From the NCBI GenBank assembly GCA_022360015.1, contig JAKSDQ010000205.1, forward strand, positions 62,001 through 126,000: 64,000 nucleotides of DNA, written 5' to 3'. Source of the DNA: Cytophagales bacterium. Lineage in GTDB: Bacteria; Bacteroidota; Bacteroidia; Cytophagales; Cyclobacteriaceae. Positions 48,162-58,322 of this stretch are shown one piece after another. Made by a program: the position numbers and the translations under genes. The notes beneath the pieces were generated by a model. It was not told where the DNA came from, made no database searches, and saw only the letters and a list, made by a program, of their open reading frames with translations. Every line of letters begins with the position of its first letter. Position 1 is the first letter of the stretch.

Positions 48162-48164
48162 TGT

Positions 48165-49154
48165 CTAGTCCTCCTCAAGTTTATACTTCGACAGATCCAT
48201 TCCGAAGGTTAGATTCTTTTCTGCGATCAACTGTTCCAGTTCTGCCAGTGACTTTTTGCCAAAGTTTCTGAATTTCATCATATCAGAAATCTCCAGTTGC
48301 GCCAGATCACCGAGGGTTCTGACATCAGCGGCTTTTAAACAGTTGTAAGCCCTTACTGAAAGATCCAGATCGTTGAGAGGGGTCTTCAGCAACTTTCTCA
48401 TATGCAGCATTTCTTCATCCACTGCGTCAGGCTCACCCATGTCGGCTGTTTCAAGAATCATATTCTGGTCTGAGAACAGCATGAAGTGCTGTATCAAAAT
48501 ATTGGCAGCACCTTTTAAGGCGTTTTCAGGATGAATCGATCCGTCTGTTTCTATATCAATAATTAGTTTTTCGTAGTCCGTTTTCTGTTCCACCCTGGTG
48601 TTTTCAACGCTATATTTCACATTTTTGATAGGTGTAAAAATGGCATCTACCGGGATGAAACCGAAGACCTGCTCCGAGGGTTTATTTTCTTCGGCAGGCA
48701 AATATCCTCTGCCCTTTTCTACCACCAGTTCCAATTCCAGTTCAGTGGCTTCATCCAAAGAACAAATGACCAGCTCAGGATTAAGGATTTCAAAAGAAGA
48801 GGTAAATTCAGAAATGTCACCGGCGGTCAATTCCTGCTTATTTTTGACGGAAATAGAGATTTTGCTGTCCACTACCTCGGATACCTTTCTGAATCTAACC
48901 ATTTTCAAGTTCAGGATAATCTCCGACACATCCTCCACCACGCCCTCAATGGTAGAAAATTCGTGCAATACACCAGGGATCTTTATTCCGGTAATGGCAT
49001 ATCCTTCCAATGAAGAAAGTAAAATCCTTCTCAACGCATTGCCAATGGTAACCCCGTATCCTCTCTCGAGGGGTTTAAAGGTAAAAAGACCATGAAAATC
49101 ATCAGCCTTTTCCATTACAACCTTTTCGGGCATCTGAAATGCTAGTATAGACAT
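48165..49154 (-). CDS. rpoA: DNA-directed RNA polymerase alpha subunit
   Basis: The 329-residue subunit that dimerises to start polymerase assembly. The N-terminal domain has [28 protein letters not shown] and ATLELELV-type dimer strands. The C-terminal DNA-binding domain (about 250-315) has [22 protein letters not shown] and [16 protein letters not shown]. The linker carries an acidic stretch ([11 protein letters not shown]). It lies between rpsD and rplQ, the usual place in the alpha operon. Confidence 0.97.
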   Translation of the reverse strand: MSILAFQMPEKVVMEKADDFHGLFTFKPLERGYGVTIGNALRRILLSSLEGYAITGIKIPGVLHEFSTIEGVVEDVSEIILNLKMVRFRKVSEVVDSKISISVKNKQELTAGDISEFTSSFEILNPELVICSLDEATELELELVVEKGRGYLPAEENKPSEQVFGFIPVDAIFTPIKNVKYSVENTRVEQKTDYEKLIIDIETDGSIHPENALKGAANILIQHFMLFSDQNMILETADMGEPDAVDEEMLHMRKLLKTPLNDLDLSVRAYNCLKAADVRTLGDLAQLEISDMMKFRNFGKKSLAELEQLIAEKNLTFGMDLSKYKLEED

Positions 49155-49245
49155 ATTTATTTCCTATTTAAATTTTTTATATGTATTGAGTATTGCAAGC
49201 AATTCACAATTCCCAACTATTTTGATTTAGTTAAATTCGAGATTC

Positions 49246-49851
49246 CTATTTCGAGTAAAGTTCAACGATAAGTTGTTCCTGGATGTTCTCCGGAATATCC
49301 TCCCTTTCAGGCAAGCTTACAAACTTTCCCGCCATCGCACTGCCATCCCATTCCAACCAGGGGAAACGGCGGTTCGCCCTTCCAGCCAGGCTATCTGAAA
49401 TAACCTCCAGGGATTTGGACTTTTCTCTAACACCCACAATGTCGCCGGGTTTTAAGGAATAAGAAGCTATATTCACTACATGGCCATTAACCAATATATG
49501 CTTGTGCAGTACCAATTGTCTGGCTGCCCTTCTGGTGGGTGCAATGCCCAATCTAAAAACAGTATTATCCAATCTGGATTCCAGCAATTGCAATAAAACA
49601 ACGCCGGTAATACCTTCTTTTCTACTGGCTTTGTCAAACAAATTGGCAAATTGTTTTTCCAAAACACCATAGGTATACTTAGCTTTTTGCTTAGCACTTA
49701 ATTGTAGCGCGTATTCCGATTGTTTTCTTCTTCTTCCCTTACCGTGCTGGCCGGGAGGATAACTTTTCTTTTGAACGGCCTTACTAGGACCAAAAATCGG
49801 ATCATTAAATCTTCTGGCTATCTTTGCCTTCGGACCTGTGTATCTTGCCAT
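49246..49851 (-). CDS. rpsD: 30S ribosomal protein S4
   Basis: S4 is a primary 16S rRNA binder that nucleates assembly of the small subunit body. The 201 residues include the S4 RNA-binding domain with [31 protein letters not shown]. The N-terminal zinc-type cysteines are missing, so it is the C-minus form. In E. coli S4 represses the alpha operon; no matching pseudoknot was looked for here. It sits between rpsK and rpoA. Confidence 0.97.
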   Translation of the reverse strand: MARYTGPKAKIARRFNDPIFGPSKAVQKKSYPPGQHGKGRRRKQSEYALQLSAKQKAKYTYGVLEKQFANLFDKASRKEGITGVVLLQLLESRLDNTVFRLGIAPTRRAARQLVLHKHILVNGHVVNIASYSLKPGDIVGVREKSKSLEVISDSLAGRANRRFPWLEWDGSAMAGKFVSLPEREDIPENIQEQLIVELYSK

Positions 49852-49907
49852 TTTATACTATCGTTTTAAGGATAATGCCTGTTGATGCCAGACATTAGTT
49901 TTGTTAT

Positions 49908-50300
49908 CTAAACTCTTCTTCTTTTAGGGGGACGACATCCGTTGTGAGGCAGCGGGGTAACATCTTTAATTGCGGTCACCTCAATGCCGGTATTCTGGAT
50001 AGTCCTGATGGCCGATTCCCTGCCGGCTCCCGGCCCTTTCACAAATACTTCGACTTTTCTCAATCCAAGATCATAAGCTGCCTGGGCACAATTAGATGCT
50101 GCCATTTGTGCCGCATAGGGTGTGTTTTTCTTGGAACCTTTAAAGCCCATCTTTCCGGCCGACGCCCAGGAGATCACCTGTCCCGAGGCATTGGTCATTG
50201 AGATAATGATGTTGTTAAAAGTCGCCTTTATATGCGCCTGACCGATTGGTTCAACCACCACAACCCTTTTTTTACTCTTATCTTTACGCTTTTGAGCCAT
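49908..50300 (-). CDS. rpsK: 30S ribosomal protein S11
   Basis: The 130-residue S11 lines the mRNA exit channel on the platform. Typical segments are [40 protein letters not shown] and the final [12 protein letters not shown]. It lies 56 bases after rpsM's end side and before rpsD in the alpha operon. Confidence 0.97.
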   Translation of the reverse strand: MAQKRKDKSKKRVVVVEPIGQAHIKATFNNIIISMTNASGQVISWASAGKMGFKGSKKNTPYAAQMAASNCAQAAYDLGLRKVEVFVKGPGAGRESAIRTIQNTGIEVTAIKDVTPLPHNGCRPPKRRRV

Positions 50301-50380
50301 TTGTATTTATTATTTACTGTGCGTTCCAAATTAAAATGTACCCGGAGATGGTTCACTTTTAATACCGGAACATTAAAGTT

Positions 50381-50761
50381 CTATTTAGTAGCCTTCTTTT
50401 TGTTCGCAACCGTTTTCCTCTTACCTTTTCTTGTACGGGCGTTGTTTTTGGTTTTTTGGCCTCTTACGGGAAGTCCCTTTCTGTGCCTAAGTCCCCTGTA
50501 ACAGCCAATGTCCAACAACCGCTTGATACTCAATTGCACTTCCGATTTAAGTACCCCTTCCACCTTGAATTCTTCCTCAGATATAATCGATCTTACCTTA
50601 TTGGACTCTTCATCAGACCAATCATCCACCTTTTTATCGTAGTCGATACCGGCTTTGGTAAGGATCTTCCGGGCGGAGCTCCGGCCAATACCAAAGATGT
50701 AGGTAAGGGCTATTTCCCCTCTTTTGTTGCCTGGAATATCTACTCCTGAAATTCTAGCCAT
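50381..50761 (-). CDS. rpsM: 30S ribosomal protein S13
   Basis: The 126-residue S13 forms intersubunit bridges in the small subunit head. It starts [26 protein letters not shown] and ends with the basic tail ([18 protein letters not shown]), with [22 protein letters not shown] before it. It is the first gene of the alpha block, 56 bases after rpmJ. Confidence 0.97.
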   Translation of the reverse strand: MARISGVDIPGNKRGEIALTYIFGIGRSSARKILTKAGIDYDKKVDDWSDEESNKVRSIISEEEFKVEGVLKSEVQLSIKRLLDIGCYRGLRHRKGLPVRGQKTKNNARTRKGKRKTVANKKKATK

Positions 50762-50817
50762 ATTATTTGATATCTATAGTAATTATATGCTCGTAATTGT
50801 GAAATAAAGTAACAAAA

Positions 50818-50934
50818 TTACCCCTGTCTCTGCTTAAAACGGGGATTCTTTTTGTTAATGACATAAACTTTTCCTTTTCTTCTGATGACTTTACAGTCAT
50901 TGCTTCGCTTTTTTACGGATGCTTTAACCTTCAT
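50818..50934 (-). CDS. rpmJ: 50S ribosomal protein L36
   Basis: A 38-residue protein read directly from the sequence: [20 protein letters not shown], then [18 protein letters not shown]. It contains only one of the zinc-binding cysteines, so it is the zinc-free form typical of Bacteroidota. It lies five bases after infA and before rpsM, the usual order. Confidence 0.95.
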   Translation of the reverse strand: MKVKASVKKRSNDCKVIRRKGKVYVINKKNPRFKQRQG

Positions 50935-50939
50935 GACTA

Positions 50940-51158
50940 TTATTTATATCGATATACTATTCTTCCTTTAGTTAAATCGTAGGGTGACATTTCAAGTTTT
51001 ACCTTATCACCCGGCAATATCTTAATATAGTGCATCCTCATTTTTCCGGAAATATGAGCAATTACTCTATGCCCGTTTTCTAATTCCACACGAAACATCG
51101 CATTCGATAATGCCTCAACGATTGTTCCGTCTTGTTCGATAGATGCCTGTTTTGCCAT
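50940..51158 (-). CDS. infA: Translation initiation factor IF-1
   Basis: The 72-residue OB-fold protein binds the A site of the 30S subunit during initiation. The sequence [20 protein letters not shown], then [18 protein letters not shown] and the ending [13 protein letters not shown], is diagnostic. The ATG at 51158 is one base from the map stop (51160), so translation is probably coupled. Confidence 0.97.
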   Translation of the reverse strand: MAKQASIEQDGTIVEALSNAMFRVELENGHRVIAHISGKMRMHYIKILPGDKVKLEMSPYDLTKGRIVYRYK

Positions 51159-51159
51159 A

Positions 51160-51933
51160 TTAAAAACTGTAAACCTCTTCTATATATTGATGCGTTGTTA
51201 AAATTTCGGTTCTGTCATTGAAAATCGCAATTGTATGCTCATAATGTGCCGATGGTAAACGGTCTTTTGTTCTGATTGTCCAACCATCAGCCTCCTGCAC
51301 GACATTTCTTTTCCCTATATTCACCATGGGTTCAATGGCTATCACTAATCCACTTTTAAGTTTCATACCTTTCCCTCTTTTTCCAAAATTTGGTACTTCA
51401 GGGGACTCGTGCAGATTCTTGCCAACGCCATGCCCTACCAACTCTCTAACCACTGAGTACCCATGTGATTCGACATGATTTTGGATAGCAAAACCTACGT
51501 CTCCAATCCTTTGGCCACACCTGGATGCCTCAATGCCTATGTACAGTGACTCTTTAGTCACCTTCAGCAAATCATTTACCGCTCCACTTACCTTACCCAC
51601 CGGATAGGTATATGCTGAATCACTATGAAAGCCTTTATAAAAAACGCCACAGTCTATCGAAAGTATGTCACCTTCAACTAACTGATAATCCCCTGGAAAT
51701 CCATGAACAACGTTTTCGTTCACAGAAATACAGAGGGTGTAGGGAAAACCGTTGTAACCTTTAAAGGAAGGCTTTCCTCCATGATCCCGGATAAACTCTT
51801 CAGCGATTCGATCAAGTTCTATGGTTTTAATGCCAGGCTTAATCAACCTGGCAACTTCACCATGTGTCTTTCCCAATATTACAGCACCTTCCCTGATTGT
51901 ATCAATCTCACTATCCGTTTTATAATGGACCAT
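51160..51933 (-). CDS. map: Methionine aminopeptidase, type I
   Basis: The enzyme removes the N-terminal methionine from nascent proteins. At 257 residues it is the bacterial type Ia. The dinuclear metal site residues are in IDCGV (Asp), HSDSAYT (Asp), [10 protein letters not shown] (His), IEPMVN (Glu) and YEHTIAI (Glu), and the substrate His is in VVHGFP. It lies five bases downstream of secY without adk between them, as usual in Bacteroidota. Confidence 0.97.
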   Translation of the reverse strand: MVHYKTDSEIDTIREGAVILGKTHGEVARLIKPGIKTIELDRIAEEFIRDHGGKPSFKGYNGFPYTLCISVNENVVHGFPGDYQLVEGDILSIDCGVFYKGFHSDSAYTYPVGKVSGAVNDLLKVTKESLYIGIEASRCGQRIGDVGFAIQNHVESHGYSVVRELVGHGVGKNLHESPEVPNFGKRGKGMKLKSGLVIAIEPMVNIGKRNVVQEADGWTIRTKDRLPSAHYEHTIAIFNDRTEILTTHQYIEEVYSF

Positions 51934-51938
51934 TACAA

Positions 51939-53252
51939 TTATGCTACGGCAGCATTTTGAGACCTTCCCTTTATCTTACCCGACTTCATCATTCCTTCAT
52001 AATGTCTCATTAATAAGTAACTTTCAATCTGCTGTAGCGTATCCAAAATTACACCTACCATAATCAGGAGGGAAGTTCCGCCATAAAACTGTGAAAATCC
52101 CTGGCTTACACCGGCTAAAGTAGCAAAGGTCGGCAGGATGGCTACGATTGCCAGGAAAAAAGAACCCGGCAATGTAATTTTGGACAAAATATTATCTATG
52201 AATTCCGATGTCTGCTTTCCGGGTTTTATACCTGGAATGAATCCACCATTTCGTTTCATGTCATCTGCAATCTGGTTAGGGTTGACCGTAATTGCCGTAT
52301 AAAAGAATGTAAACAGAATTATCATGATGGCAAAAACCAAATTATATTGCCATGATAATATATTACTGAATGTATTTCCTATGTAAATGGCGAGGTCACT
52401 GGTATCTGACCAGATGCTGGCAATCATAGCCGGTAAAAACATGAGTGACTGGGCAAAAATGATAGGCATTACACCGGAGGAATTTACCTTGAGCGGGATA
52501 TACTGCCTTTGTCCACCATAAACTTTCTTTCCAACTACCTGCTTGGCATATTGTACCGGAACCCTTCTGGTGGCCTGTGTCAACATCACCACACCCATAA
52601 CCACAAAATACAAAGCAAGAATTTCGATAATAAACAAAAGGGCTTTGCTCATTCCTTTCGAAGAAGCTTCAAACAAAAGTTCACCGGGCAGTCCTGCAAT
52701 AATACCGATCATAATCAGCATGGAAATTCCATTACCTATACCCTTATCTGTGATTTTTTCTCCCAGCCACATACAGAATATGGTCCCTGCCGTAAGGATA
52801 ATCATTGCTGATATTCTAAACAAAGCAGGATCAATCATGATAGCCTCTGGCTGAATGGTAGCAGCCAGATAACCGGTACCCTGGGCCAGTGTAATGGCAA
52901 TAGTAAGTACACGAGTGATTTGGGTTATTTTCTTCCTGCCTGACTCGCCTTCTTTTTGCATTTTTTGAAAGTAGGGCACGGCTACAGTCAGTAGCTGCAG
53001 TACAATCGAAGCAGAGATATAGGGCATTATACCCAAAGCAAAAATTGAAGCCCTGCTAAAAGCACCACCTAAGAAAACATCGAGTAAGCCAAAAATACCC
53101 TGAGCATCTTCCAACTGGCTGGAGTCCACACCAGGTAATACCACGTAGGATCCTAATCGGAAAATCAAAAGAAATCCCAGGGTATTGATTATTCTTACCC
53201 TTAGCTCCTCAATGGCAAATATATTCTTTATGGTGGTTATAAATCGCTTCAT
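51939..53252 (-). CDS. secY: Preprotein translocase subunit SecY
   Basis: SecY is the channel of the Sec translocon. The 437-residue protein has ten membrane segments. LGIMPYISASIVLQLLTVAVPYFQ is the conserved TM2 region, and VNPNQIADDMKRNGGFIPGIKPGK is the C5 cytoplasmic loop that contacts SecA and the ribosome. It lies three bases after rplO and is followed by map. Confidence 0.97.
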   Translation of the reverse strand: MKRFITTIKNIFAIEELRVRIINTLGFLLIFRLGSYVVLPGVDSSQLEDAQGIFGLLDVFLGGAFSRASIFALGIMPYISASIVLQLLTVAVPYFQKMQKEGESGRKKITQITRVLTIAITLAQGTGYLAATIQPEAIMIDPALFRISAMIILTAGTIFCMWLGEKITDKGIGNGISMLIMIGIIAGLPGELLFEASSKGMSKALLFIIEILALYFVVMGVVMLTQATRRVPVQYAKQVVGKKVYGGQRQYIPLKVNSSGVMPIIFAQSLMFLPAMIASIWSDTSDLAIYIGNTFSNILSWQYNLVFAIMIILFTFFYTAITVNPNQIADDMKRNGGFIPGIKPGKQTSEFIDNILSKITLPGSFFLAIVAILPTFATLAGVSQGFSQFYGGTSLLIMVGVILDTLQQIESYLLMRHYEGMMKSGKIKGRSQNAAVA

Positions 53253-53255
53253 GTA

Positions 53256-53702
53256 TTAAAGGGTTGTTGCTTTTCCGCCAGCCTTTTCAATGGCCGACAC
53301 CGCAGATGCAGAAAAAGCGTGAACAGTTATATCAACTTTTGCTTTCAATTCTCCCCTGCCAAGGACTTTAACCAAATCCTTTTTTCCTGCCATCCCGTGT
53401 TCCCGGAGGAAATCCACATCAATGGCAGCAGTATTAAATTTATCGACCAGTTGCTGGATGGCATCCAGATTAATAGGTTTGTATTCAACACGGTTTGGGT
53501 TTTTAAATCCAAATTTAGGAACACGCCGTTGTAATGGCATTTGTCCTCCTTCAAATCCGGCCTTCTGGCTATAACCTGATCTGGATTTAGCACCTTTATG
53601 TCCTCTTGTCGAGGTACCCCCCCTACCTGATCCCTGGCCCCGGCCAACTCTTTTTCGCTTTTTAACAGAACCAGTTGCTGGTTTTAAAGTATTTAATTTC
53701 AT
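53256..53702 (-). CDS. rplO: 50S ribosomal protein L15
   Basis: The 148-residue L15 is a late large-subunit assembly protein. The Gly/Arg-rich N-terminal extension KKRKRVGRGQGSGRGGTSTRGHKG reaches into 23S rRNA. The globular part ends KAGGKATTL. It is coupled closely to rpmD (four bases) and to secY (three bases). Confidence 0.97.
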   Translation of the reverse strand: MKLNTLKPATGSVKKRKRVGRGQGSGRGGTSTRGHKGAKSRSGYSQKAGFEGGQMPLQRRVPKFGFKNPNRVEYKPINLDAIQQLVDKFNTAAIDVDFLREHGMAGKKDLVKVLGRGELKAKVDITVHAFSASAVSAIEKAGGKATTL

Positions 53703-53706
53703 CTTT

Positions 53707-53886
53707 TTATAATTCCGTTACCGAAACCAAATGGTTTACTTTATTAATCATTCCGGCGATTTGTGGCGTTTTCTCGACCTCCACACTTCTGTTAATTTTT
53801 CCCAAACCCAATGCTTGTATCGTTAGTTTCTGCTTCTTGGGTCTGTTAATTACACTTCGTACCTGGGTGATTCTTACCTTTGCCAT
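53707..53886 (-). CDS. rpmD: 50S ribosomal protein L30
   Basis: A 59-residue protein beginning [20 protein letters not shown], with [20 protein letters not shown] and ending [10 protein letters not shown]. The ferredoxin-like L30 fold and its place between rpsE and rplO make the assignment firm. It starts six bases after rpsE. Confidence 0.95.
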   Translation of the reverse strand: MAKVRITQVRSVINRPKKQKLTIQALGLGKINRSVEVEKTPQIAGMINKVNHLVSVTEL

Positions 53887-53891
53887 TTCCT

Positions 53892-54410
53892 TTATCCGTT
53901 AAAAACTTTAGTCAATGCTACTCCCCTATGCTGCGCCACTGTGTAGGCATCACGCATCCTGGTCAAAGCATCAAAGGTAGCTTTCACCACGTTATGGGGG
54001 TTAGAAGAACCTTTTGATTTTGCCAGTACATCTTTTATTCCGGCACTTTCCAACACAGCACGCATGGCACCACCCGCAATTACACCGGTTCCCGGAGCCG
54101 CTGGTTTGATCAATACCAAACCTCCTCCATATTTTCCAATTTCCTGGTGAGGAACCGTTCCATGCAATACAGGTACTTTCACCAGATTTTTCTTTGCATC
54201 ATCAATACCTTTGGTAATAGCGTTGGTTACCTCATTAGCTTTTCCCAGACCATACCCAATGACGCCATTCAAATCACCAACCACCACAATGGCAGAAAAG
54301 CTAAATCTTCTACCACCTTTAACTACCTTGGCCACCCTTTTAATAGCTACTACTCTTTCCTTGAGGTCTATTTCACTAGCTTTTACAGATCGTATGTTTG
54401 TTTGAGACAT
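53892..54410 (-). CDS. rpsE: 30S ribosomal protein S5
   Basis: The 172-residue S5 contributes to decoding accuracy and mRNA helicase activity at the entry site. The double-stranded RNA-binding-like N-terminal domain has [27 protein letters not shown] with the basic loop, and the C-terminal domain has [22 protein letters not shown]. Three glycines and the basic residues that affect spectinomycin binding lie in the KGGRRF loop. It follows rplR. Confidence 0.97.
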   Translation of the reverse strand: MSQTNIRSVKASEIDLKERVVAIKRVAKVVKGGRRFSFSAIVVVGDLNGVIGYGLGKANEVTNAITKGIDDAKKNLVKVPVLHGTVPHQEIGKYGGGLVLIKPAAPGTGVIAGGAMRAVLESAGIKDVLAKSKGSSNPHNVVKATFDALTRMRDAYTVAQHRGVALTKVFNG

Positions 54411-54416
54411 AATAAT

Positions 54417-54773
54417 TTAAAATTTAAGCCCCCCTTCCCTGGCACCTTCCGCCAAAGCTTTTACTTTTCCATGATATCGGTAACCACTTCTATCGAATAC
54501 AACTTTTTCAATACCACTGGCTTTGGCCCTTTCGGCTAAACTAAGACCTACTTTTTTGGAGTCATCAATGTTTATATTTTTTTTCTTGTCCTCAGATAAC
54601 TCTACAGACGAAGCATGAACCAGTGTATGTCCTTTTGTATCGTCAATAAGTTGCGCATAAATGGCAGTATTGCTTTTGTATACAGACAAACGAGGGTTAT
54701 CTGCCTCACCGCTGATTTTTTTGCGGATGCTTCTTCTTATTCTTAACCTTCGTTGATATTTTGATATAGCCAT
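54417..54773 (-). CDS. rplR: 50S ribosomal protein L18
   Basis: The 118-residue L18 binds 5S rRNA with L5. It has RRLRIRRSIRKKISG and RLSVYKSNTAIYAQLIDD, and ends YRYHGKVKALAEGAREGGLKF. It lies between rplF and rpsE with seven- and six-base spacers. Confidence 0.97.
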   Translation of the reverse strand: MAISKYQRRLRIRRSIRKKISGEADNPRLSVYKSNTAIYAQLIDDTKGHTLVHASSVELSEDKKKNINIDDSKKVGLSLAERAKASGIEKVVFDRSGYRYHGKVKALAEGAREGGLKF

Positions 54774-54780
54774 CTACGTA

Positions 54781-55335
54781 TTATTTAGCTGCAGTTTTAC
54801 CCGCTTTTCTTCTAATTTGCTCACCAACAAACCTTATACCTTTTCCTTTGTAGGGTTCAACTTTCCTCAGGGATCTTAATTTGGCTGCCACCTCACCAAT
54901 TAATTCTTTGTCAATACCTTCCAAAGTGACCACCGGACTTTTTCCTTTCGCAGTCTGTGCACTAACTTTTATCTCCTCGGGCACCATGAAAAATATGCTG
55001 TGAGAGTAGCCCAGACTTAATTCCAATACATTACCCTGGGCGGAGGCTTTGTAACCTACACCTACCAACTCTAATTCCTTTTTATACCCTTCAGAGACAC
55101 CTACAACCATATTATTAATCAGTGACCGGTACAACCCGTGCAGTGACTTGTGTCTTTTCTGTTCAGTGGGCCTCTCTAAAGACAGTTGGCTGTCAGTGAT
55201 ACTTACCTTTATATCAGGGTCAACCGATAATGATAACTCACCCTTGGGTCCTTTTACGGTAACAAGGTTCTCAGGGCTTACCTCAATGGCTATCCCCTCT
55301 GTTATTGTTATCGGTTTTTTTCCTATTCGTGACAT
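54781..55335 (-). CDS. rplF: 50S ribosomal protein L6
   Basis: The 184-residue L6 sits near the factor-binding site of the large subunit. It starts MSRIGKKPITITEG and has two similar domains, with the conserved YKGKGIRFVGEQIRRKAGK near its end. The ATG at 55335 is the family start; a frame reaching further up overlaps rpsH and has no L6 character. Confidence 0.97.
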   Translation of the reverse strand: MSRIGKKPITITEGIAIEVSPENLVTVKGPKGELSLSVDPDIKVSITDSQLSLERPTEQKRHKSLHGLYRSLINNMVVGVSEGYKKELELVGVGYKASAQGNVLELSLGYSHSIFFMVPEEIKVSAQTAKGKSPVVTLEGIDKELIGEVAAKLRSLRKVEPYKGKGIRFVGEQIRRKAGKTAAK

Positions 55336-55348
55336 TTCTTTTACTCTG

Positions 55349-55750
55349 TTAATATACGTAACACAACACTTCTCCGCCGACATGTTGTTCCCTCGCCTCT
55401 TTATCGGTGATTACACCTTTGGAAGTAGAGAGAATCGCAACACCCATGCCATTTAGCACCCTTGGCAACGAAGCCGCCTTGGCGTATTTTCTTAATCCTG
55501 GCTTACTGGCCCTTTCCAGATTAAAAATTGCAGGTGTTTTGGTGTTAGGATCATACTTTAATGCAATTTTGATGGTTCCCTGCACCGAGGCAGCATCATC
55601 AAATTTGTAATTCTGAATATACCCTTTGTCGTAAAGAACCTTCGTTATTTCCTTCTTTATATTGGAGGCCGGAATCTCAACGATTCTATGATTCGCCTTT
55701 ATGGCGTTTCTTAACCTTGTTAAATAGTCTGATATCGGATCGGTATTCAT
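55349..55750 (-). CDS. rpsH: 30S ribosomal protein S8
   Basis: The 133-residue S8 binds the central domain of 16S rRNA. MNTDPISDYLTRLRNAIKANH starts the protein, and GMGVAILSTSKGVITDKEAREQHVGGEVLCYVY closes it with the rRNA-binding STSKG motif. In E. coli S8 represses the spc operon. It lies 81 bases after rpsN. Confidence 0.97.
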   Translation of the reverse strand: MNTDPISDYLTRLRNAIKANHRIVEIPASNIKKEITKVLYDKGYIQNYKFDDAASVQGTIKIALKYDPNTKTPAIFNLERASKPGLRKYAKAASLPRVLNGMGVAILSTSKGVITDKEAREQHVGGEVLCYVY

Positions 55751-55831
55751 TATTATAATATTCTTTACTTGCCTGAAAAGAGGCCTGCAAAATTACAGAA
55801 CTTTTTTGACAAAAAAAATAGAAAACAAATT

Positions 55832-56101
55832 TTACCAGCTTGATTTAGTTATGCCTGGAATTTTGCCCTCTGATGCCATTTCCCTGAATGTTACCCGCGA
55901 GATCCCGAACTTTCTCATGTATCCCTTGGGACGGCCTGTCAAGCGGCATCTATTATGCAGCCTTACCGGAGATGCATTCCTGGGTAACTTATCCAGGCCT
56001 TCATAGTCTCCCGCAGCTTTTAACGCTGCCCTTTTCTTTGCATATTTTGCAACCAGCTTTTCTCTTTTTCTTTCTCTTGCTATTACAGATTTTCTTGCCA
56101 T
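55832..56101 (-). CDS. rpsN: 30S ribosomal protein S14, zinc-free type
   Basis: The 89-residue S14 belongs to the longer type without a zinc ribbon: [21 protein letters not shown] replaces the CxxC pairs. It ends [18 protein letters not shown]. It lies five bases downstream of rplE. No second S14 copy is in the window. Confidence 0.97.
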   Translation of the reverse strand: MARKSVIARERKREKLVAKYAKKRAALKAAGDYEGLDKLPRNASPVRLHNRCRLTGRPKGYMRKFGISRVTFREMASEGKIPGITKSSW

Positions 56102-56106
56102 ACTAA

Positions 56107-56658
56107 CTATTTTCTATTTGAGAAAGGCAAACCAAATGCCTTTAACAATTCATAACTTTCCTCATCAGTGTTTGCTGAGGTAACAAATGTGATATTCATT
56201 CCTGAAATACGTGTAACCTTATCTATACTTATCTCAGGAAATATTATTTGCTCTTTTACGCCAAGTGTATAATTACCCCTTCCATCGAATCCTTTGTCAC
56301 TGATCCCTCTGAAATCACGCACCCTAGGCAAAGCTACTGACATGAGCCTGTCAAGGAATTCAAACATTTTATCACCTCTGAGGGTTACCCTGGCCCCAAT
56401 GGGCATTCCTTCTCTCAGCTTAAAATTTGAAACCGAGTTTTTAGCAATGGTGGGAACTGCCTTTTGGCCTGTGATAATACCCAGTTCTTCAATACCAGCA
56501 TCAACCAGTTTCTTGTCAGCCACTGCCGCACCAATGCCTTTGTTAATGCTGATCTTCTCCAGTTTAGGTACCTGCATGACAGACTTGTACTGAAACTTCT
56601 CTTTCAATGCCGGTATGATCTCCTTATTGTATTTAGCTTTAAGTCGTGGATTAGCCAT
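56107..56658 (-). CDS. rplE: 50S ribosomal protein L5
   Basis: The 183-residue L5 carries 5S rRNA with L18 and contacts the P-site tRNA. It has [15 protein letters not shown] and [31 protein letters not shown], typical for the family. The first eight bases overlap the end of rplX (ATGGCTAA), so translation is coupled. Confidence 0.97.
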   Translation of the reverse strand: MANPRLKAKYNKEIIPALKEKFQYKSVMQVPKLEKISINKGIGAAVADKKLVDAGIEELGIITGQKAVPTIAKNSVSNFKLREGMPIGARVTLRGDKMFEFLDRLMSVALPRVRDFRGISDKGFDGRGNYTLGVKEQIIFPEISIDKVTRISGMNITFVTSANTDEESYELLKAFGLPFSNRK

Positions 56659-56998
56659 TTTTGATGAATTCTCCTGTTTTTTTAGAATATCTCTGCAACT
56701 TACCTGCTTCGTTTAGCTTTCTTCCAATCCTTGTCGGTTCGCCGGTAGCCCCGTCAATCAACATCAGATTGCTCAAATGGATGGAAGCCTCGGTTCGTTC
56801 AATGCCGCCATTAGGGTTGTCGGCAGAAGGTTTCACGTGTTTGACCACAATATTGGCACCTTCTACTATGGCCCGGTTTTTACTGGTAATTACCTCTAAT
56901 ATTTTACCACTTTTGCCTTTGTCATTTCCTGCGATAATCTTGACAGTATCACCTTTTCTGACATGTAACTTTGGCTGCTTATTCTTTTTCCTTTTCAT
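56651..56998 (-). CDS. rplX: 50S ribosomal protein L24
   Basis: The 115-residue L24 is an early assembly initiator of the large subunit. Its KOW motif is [20 protein letters not shown], followed by [36 protein letters not shown]. It ends inside the rplE start and follows rplN by two bases. Confidence 0.97.
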   Translation of the reverse strand: MKRKKNKQPKLHVRKGDTVKIIAGNDKGKSGKILEVITSKNRAIVEGANIVVKHVKPSADNPNGGIERTEASIHLSNLMLIDGATGEPTRIGRKLNEAGKLQRYSKKTGEFIKNG

Positions 56999-57000
56999 TT

Positions 57001-57369
57001 CTATAACACTTCAGGGGCCAATGAAACAATTTTCATGAATTGCTTTTCGCGCAATTCCCTGGCGACAGGGCCAAAAATCCTCGTTCCTCTTGGTTCATTA
57101 TTAGGATTTAGCAAAACGGCCGCATTATCTTCAAACCTGATATAGGAACCATCTTTTCTCCGCACTTCTTTTTTGGTCCTTACAACTACTGCTTTTGAAA
57201 TTGTTCCCTTTTTAAGACTACTGGAAGACAGAGCACTTTTAATAGTCACCATAATAGTATCTCCAATGGAAGCATATCTTTTTCGCGTACCACCCAAAAC
57301 ACGGATACATAAAACTTCTTTTGCCCCGCTGTTATCGGCCACACTCAATCTGGATTCTTGTTGTATCAT
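57001..57369 (-). CDS. rplN: 50S ribosomal protein L14
   Basis: The 122-residue L14 forms intersubunit bridges. It reads [20 protein letters not shown], then [17 protein letters not shown], and ends [16 protein letters not shown]. Length and sequence are standard. It is first in the classical spc block, two bases after rpsQ, with no separate promoter seen. Confidence 0.97.
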   Translation of the reverse strand: MIQQESRLSVADNSGAKEVLCIRVLGGTRKRYASIGDTIMVTIKSALSSSSLKKGTISKAVVVRTKKEVRRKDGSYIRFEDNAAVLLNPNNEPRGTRIFGPVARELREKQFMKIVSLAPEVL

Positions 57370-57371
57370 GA

Positions 57372-57629
57372 TTATTTAGCTCTTTCAATAATTTCAACTA
57401 ATCTCCACCGTTTGTTTTTGCTCAGGGGACGTGTTTCCATGATTTTAACCATATCTCCAACTCCGCACTCATTCTTTTCGTCATGAGCCATGAATTTGGT
57501 TGTCTTTCCAATAAACTTACCGTAAATAGGGTGTTTCACTTTTCTTTGGACAGCAACGGTAATACCTTTATTCATTTTGTTGCTAACAACCTTTCCTACT
57601 CTTTCTTTTCTAAGGTTTCTAGTTTCCAT
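57372..57629 (-). CDS. rpsQ: 30S ribosomal protein S17
   Basis: The 85-residue OB-fold S17 binds 16S rRNA helix 11. [21 protein letters not shown] and [21 protein letters not shown] are typical. The ATG at 57629 is preferred over a TTG one codon upstream. It overlaps the end of rpmC by 11 bases. Confidence 0.96.
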   Translation of the reverse strand: METRNLRKERVGKVVSNKMNKGITVAVQRKVKHPIYGKFIGKTTKFMAHDEKNECGVGDMVKIMETRPLSKNKRWRLVEIIERAK

Positions 57630-57831
57630 CAACTTTAAGATTTTCTTGTTGTTTGGACATTAACTCAGTTTTCAACCTGGCAATTAGTCTTCTGGTCTCC
57701 CTGATTTTCATTGGATTTTCAATGGGCGAAATTGCATGGGCAAACTTCAGTTTCTGATAGTTTTCCTGCTCAGTAGCAATACGCTCATTTAGATCTTCAA
57801 TACTTAATGCTTTTATCTCCGGATTTTTCAT
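57619..57831 (-). CDS. rpmC: 50S ribosomal protein L29
   Basis: A 70-residue helical hairpin protein near the peptide exit. [20 protein letters not shown] starts it, and [20 protein letters not shown] is the conserved second helix. It overlaps rpsQ by 11 bases and follows rplP by eight. Confidence 0.96.
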   Translation of the reverse strand: MKNPEIKALSIEDLNERIATEQENYQKLKFAHAISPIENPMKIRETRRLIARLKTELMSKQQENLKVDGN

Positions 57832-57839
57832 CTTTACGA

Positions 57840-58262
57840 TTAATTTTCAATGTAATCCTTGCGTACCACAAACTTGGTTTTGACCGGCAACTTTTGTGCT
57901 GCCAGTCGCAGCCCCTCTTTGGCTTCCTCGGTAGCTACACCGGTTACTTCAAACATGATAGTTCCGGGCTTCACTACCGCCACCCAATATTCAGGGGCAC
58001 CTTTACCTTTCCCCATTCTTACCTCGGCGGGCTTTTTTGTTACAGGTTTATCAGGAAAAATACGGATCCATACTTGTCCCTGCCTTTTCATGTGCCGCGT
58101 TACAGCAATACGGGCAGCTTCGATTTGCCGGCTGGTAATCCATGCCGGTTCCAAAGATTTAATTCCAAAAGTACCAAAAGCCAAGGTATGTCCTCTTTGG
58201 GCAAGTCCTTTAACCCTGCCTTTTTGCTTTTTCCTGAATTTAGTTCTTTTAGGTTGTAACAT
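57840..58262 (-). CDS. rplP: 50S ribosomal protein L16
   Basis: The 140-residue L16 supports the A-site tRNA and the peptidyl transferase centre. It starts [20 protein letters not shown] and has [20 protein letters not shown] and [20 protein letters not shown] with the arginine region that is hydroxylated in E. coli. A 60-base gap without a gene separates it from rpsC. Confidence 0.97.
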   Translation of the reverse strand: MLQPKRTKFRKKQKGRVKGLAQRGHTLAFGTFGIKSLEPAWITSRQIEAARIAVTRHMKRQGQVWIRIFPDKPVTKKPAEVRMGKGKGAPEYWVAVVKPGTIMFEVTGVATEEAKEGLRLAAQKLPVKTKFVVRKDYIEN

Positions 58263-58322
58263 TTTTCTATAATGTTTCTTCTACAGCCAGGACTATATCC
58301 CGCTTTTAGTCATCCAAAATGA

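Noticed and set aside
57807-58259. A 150-residue plus-strand frame opposite rplP
   Set aside because: It is fully antisense to a conserved ribosomal protein gene and has no family features.
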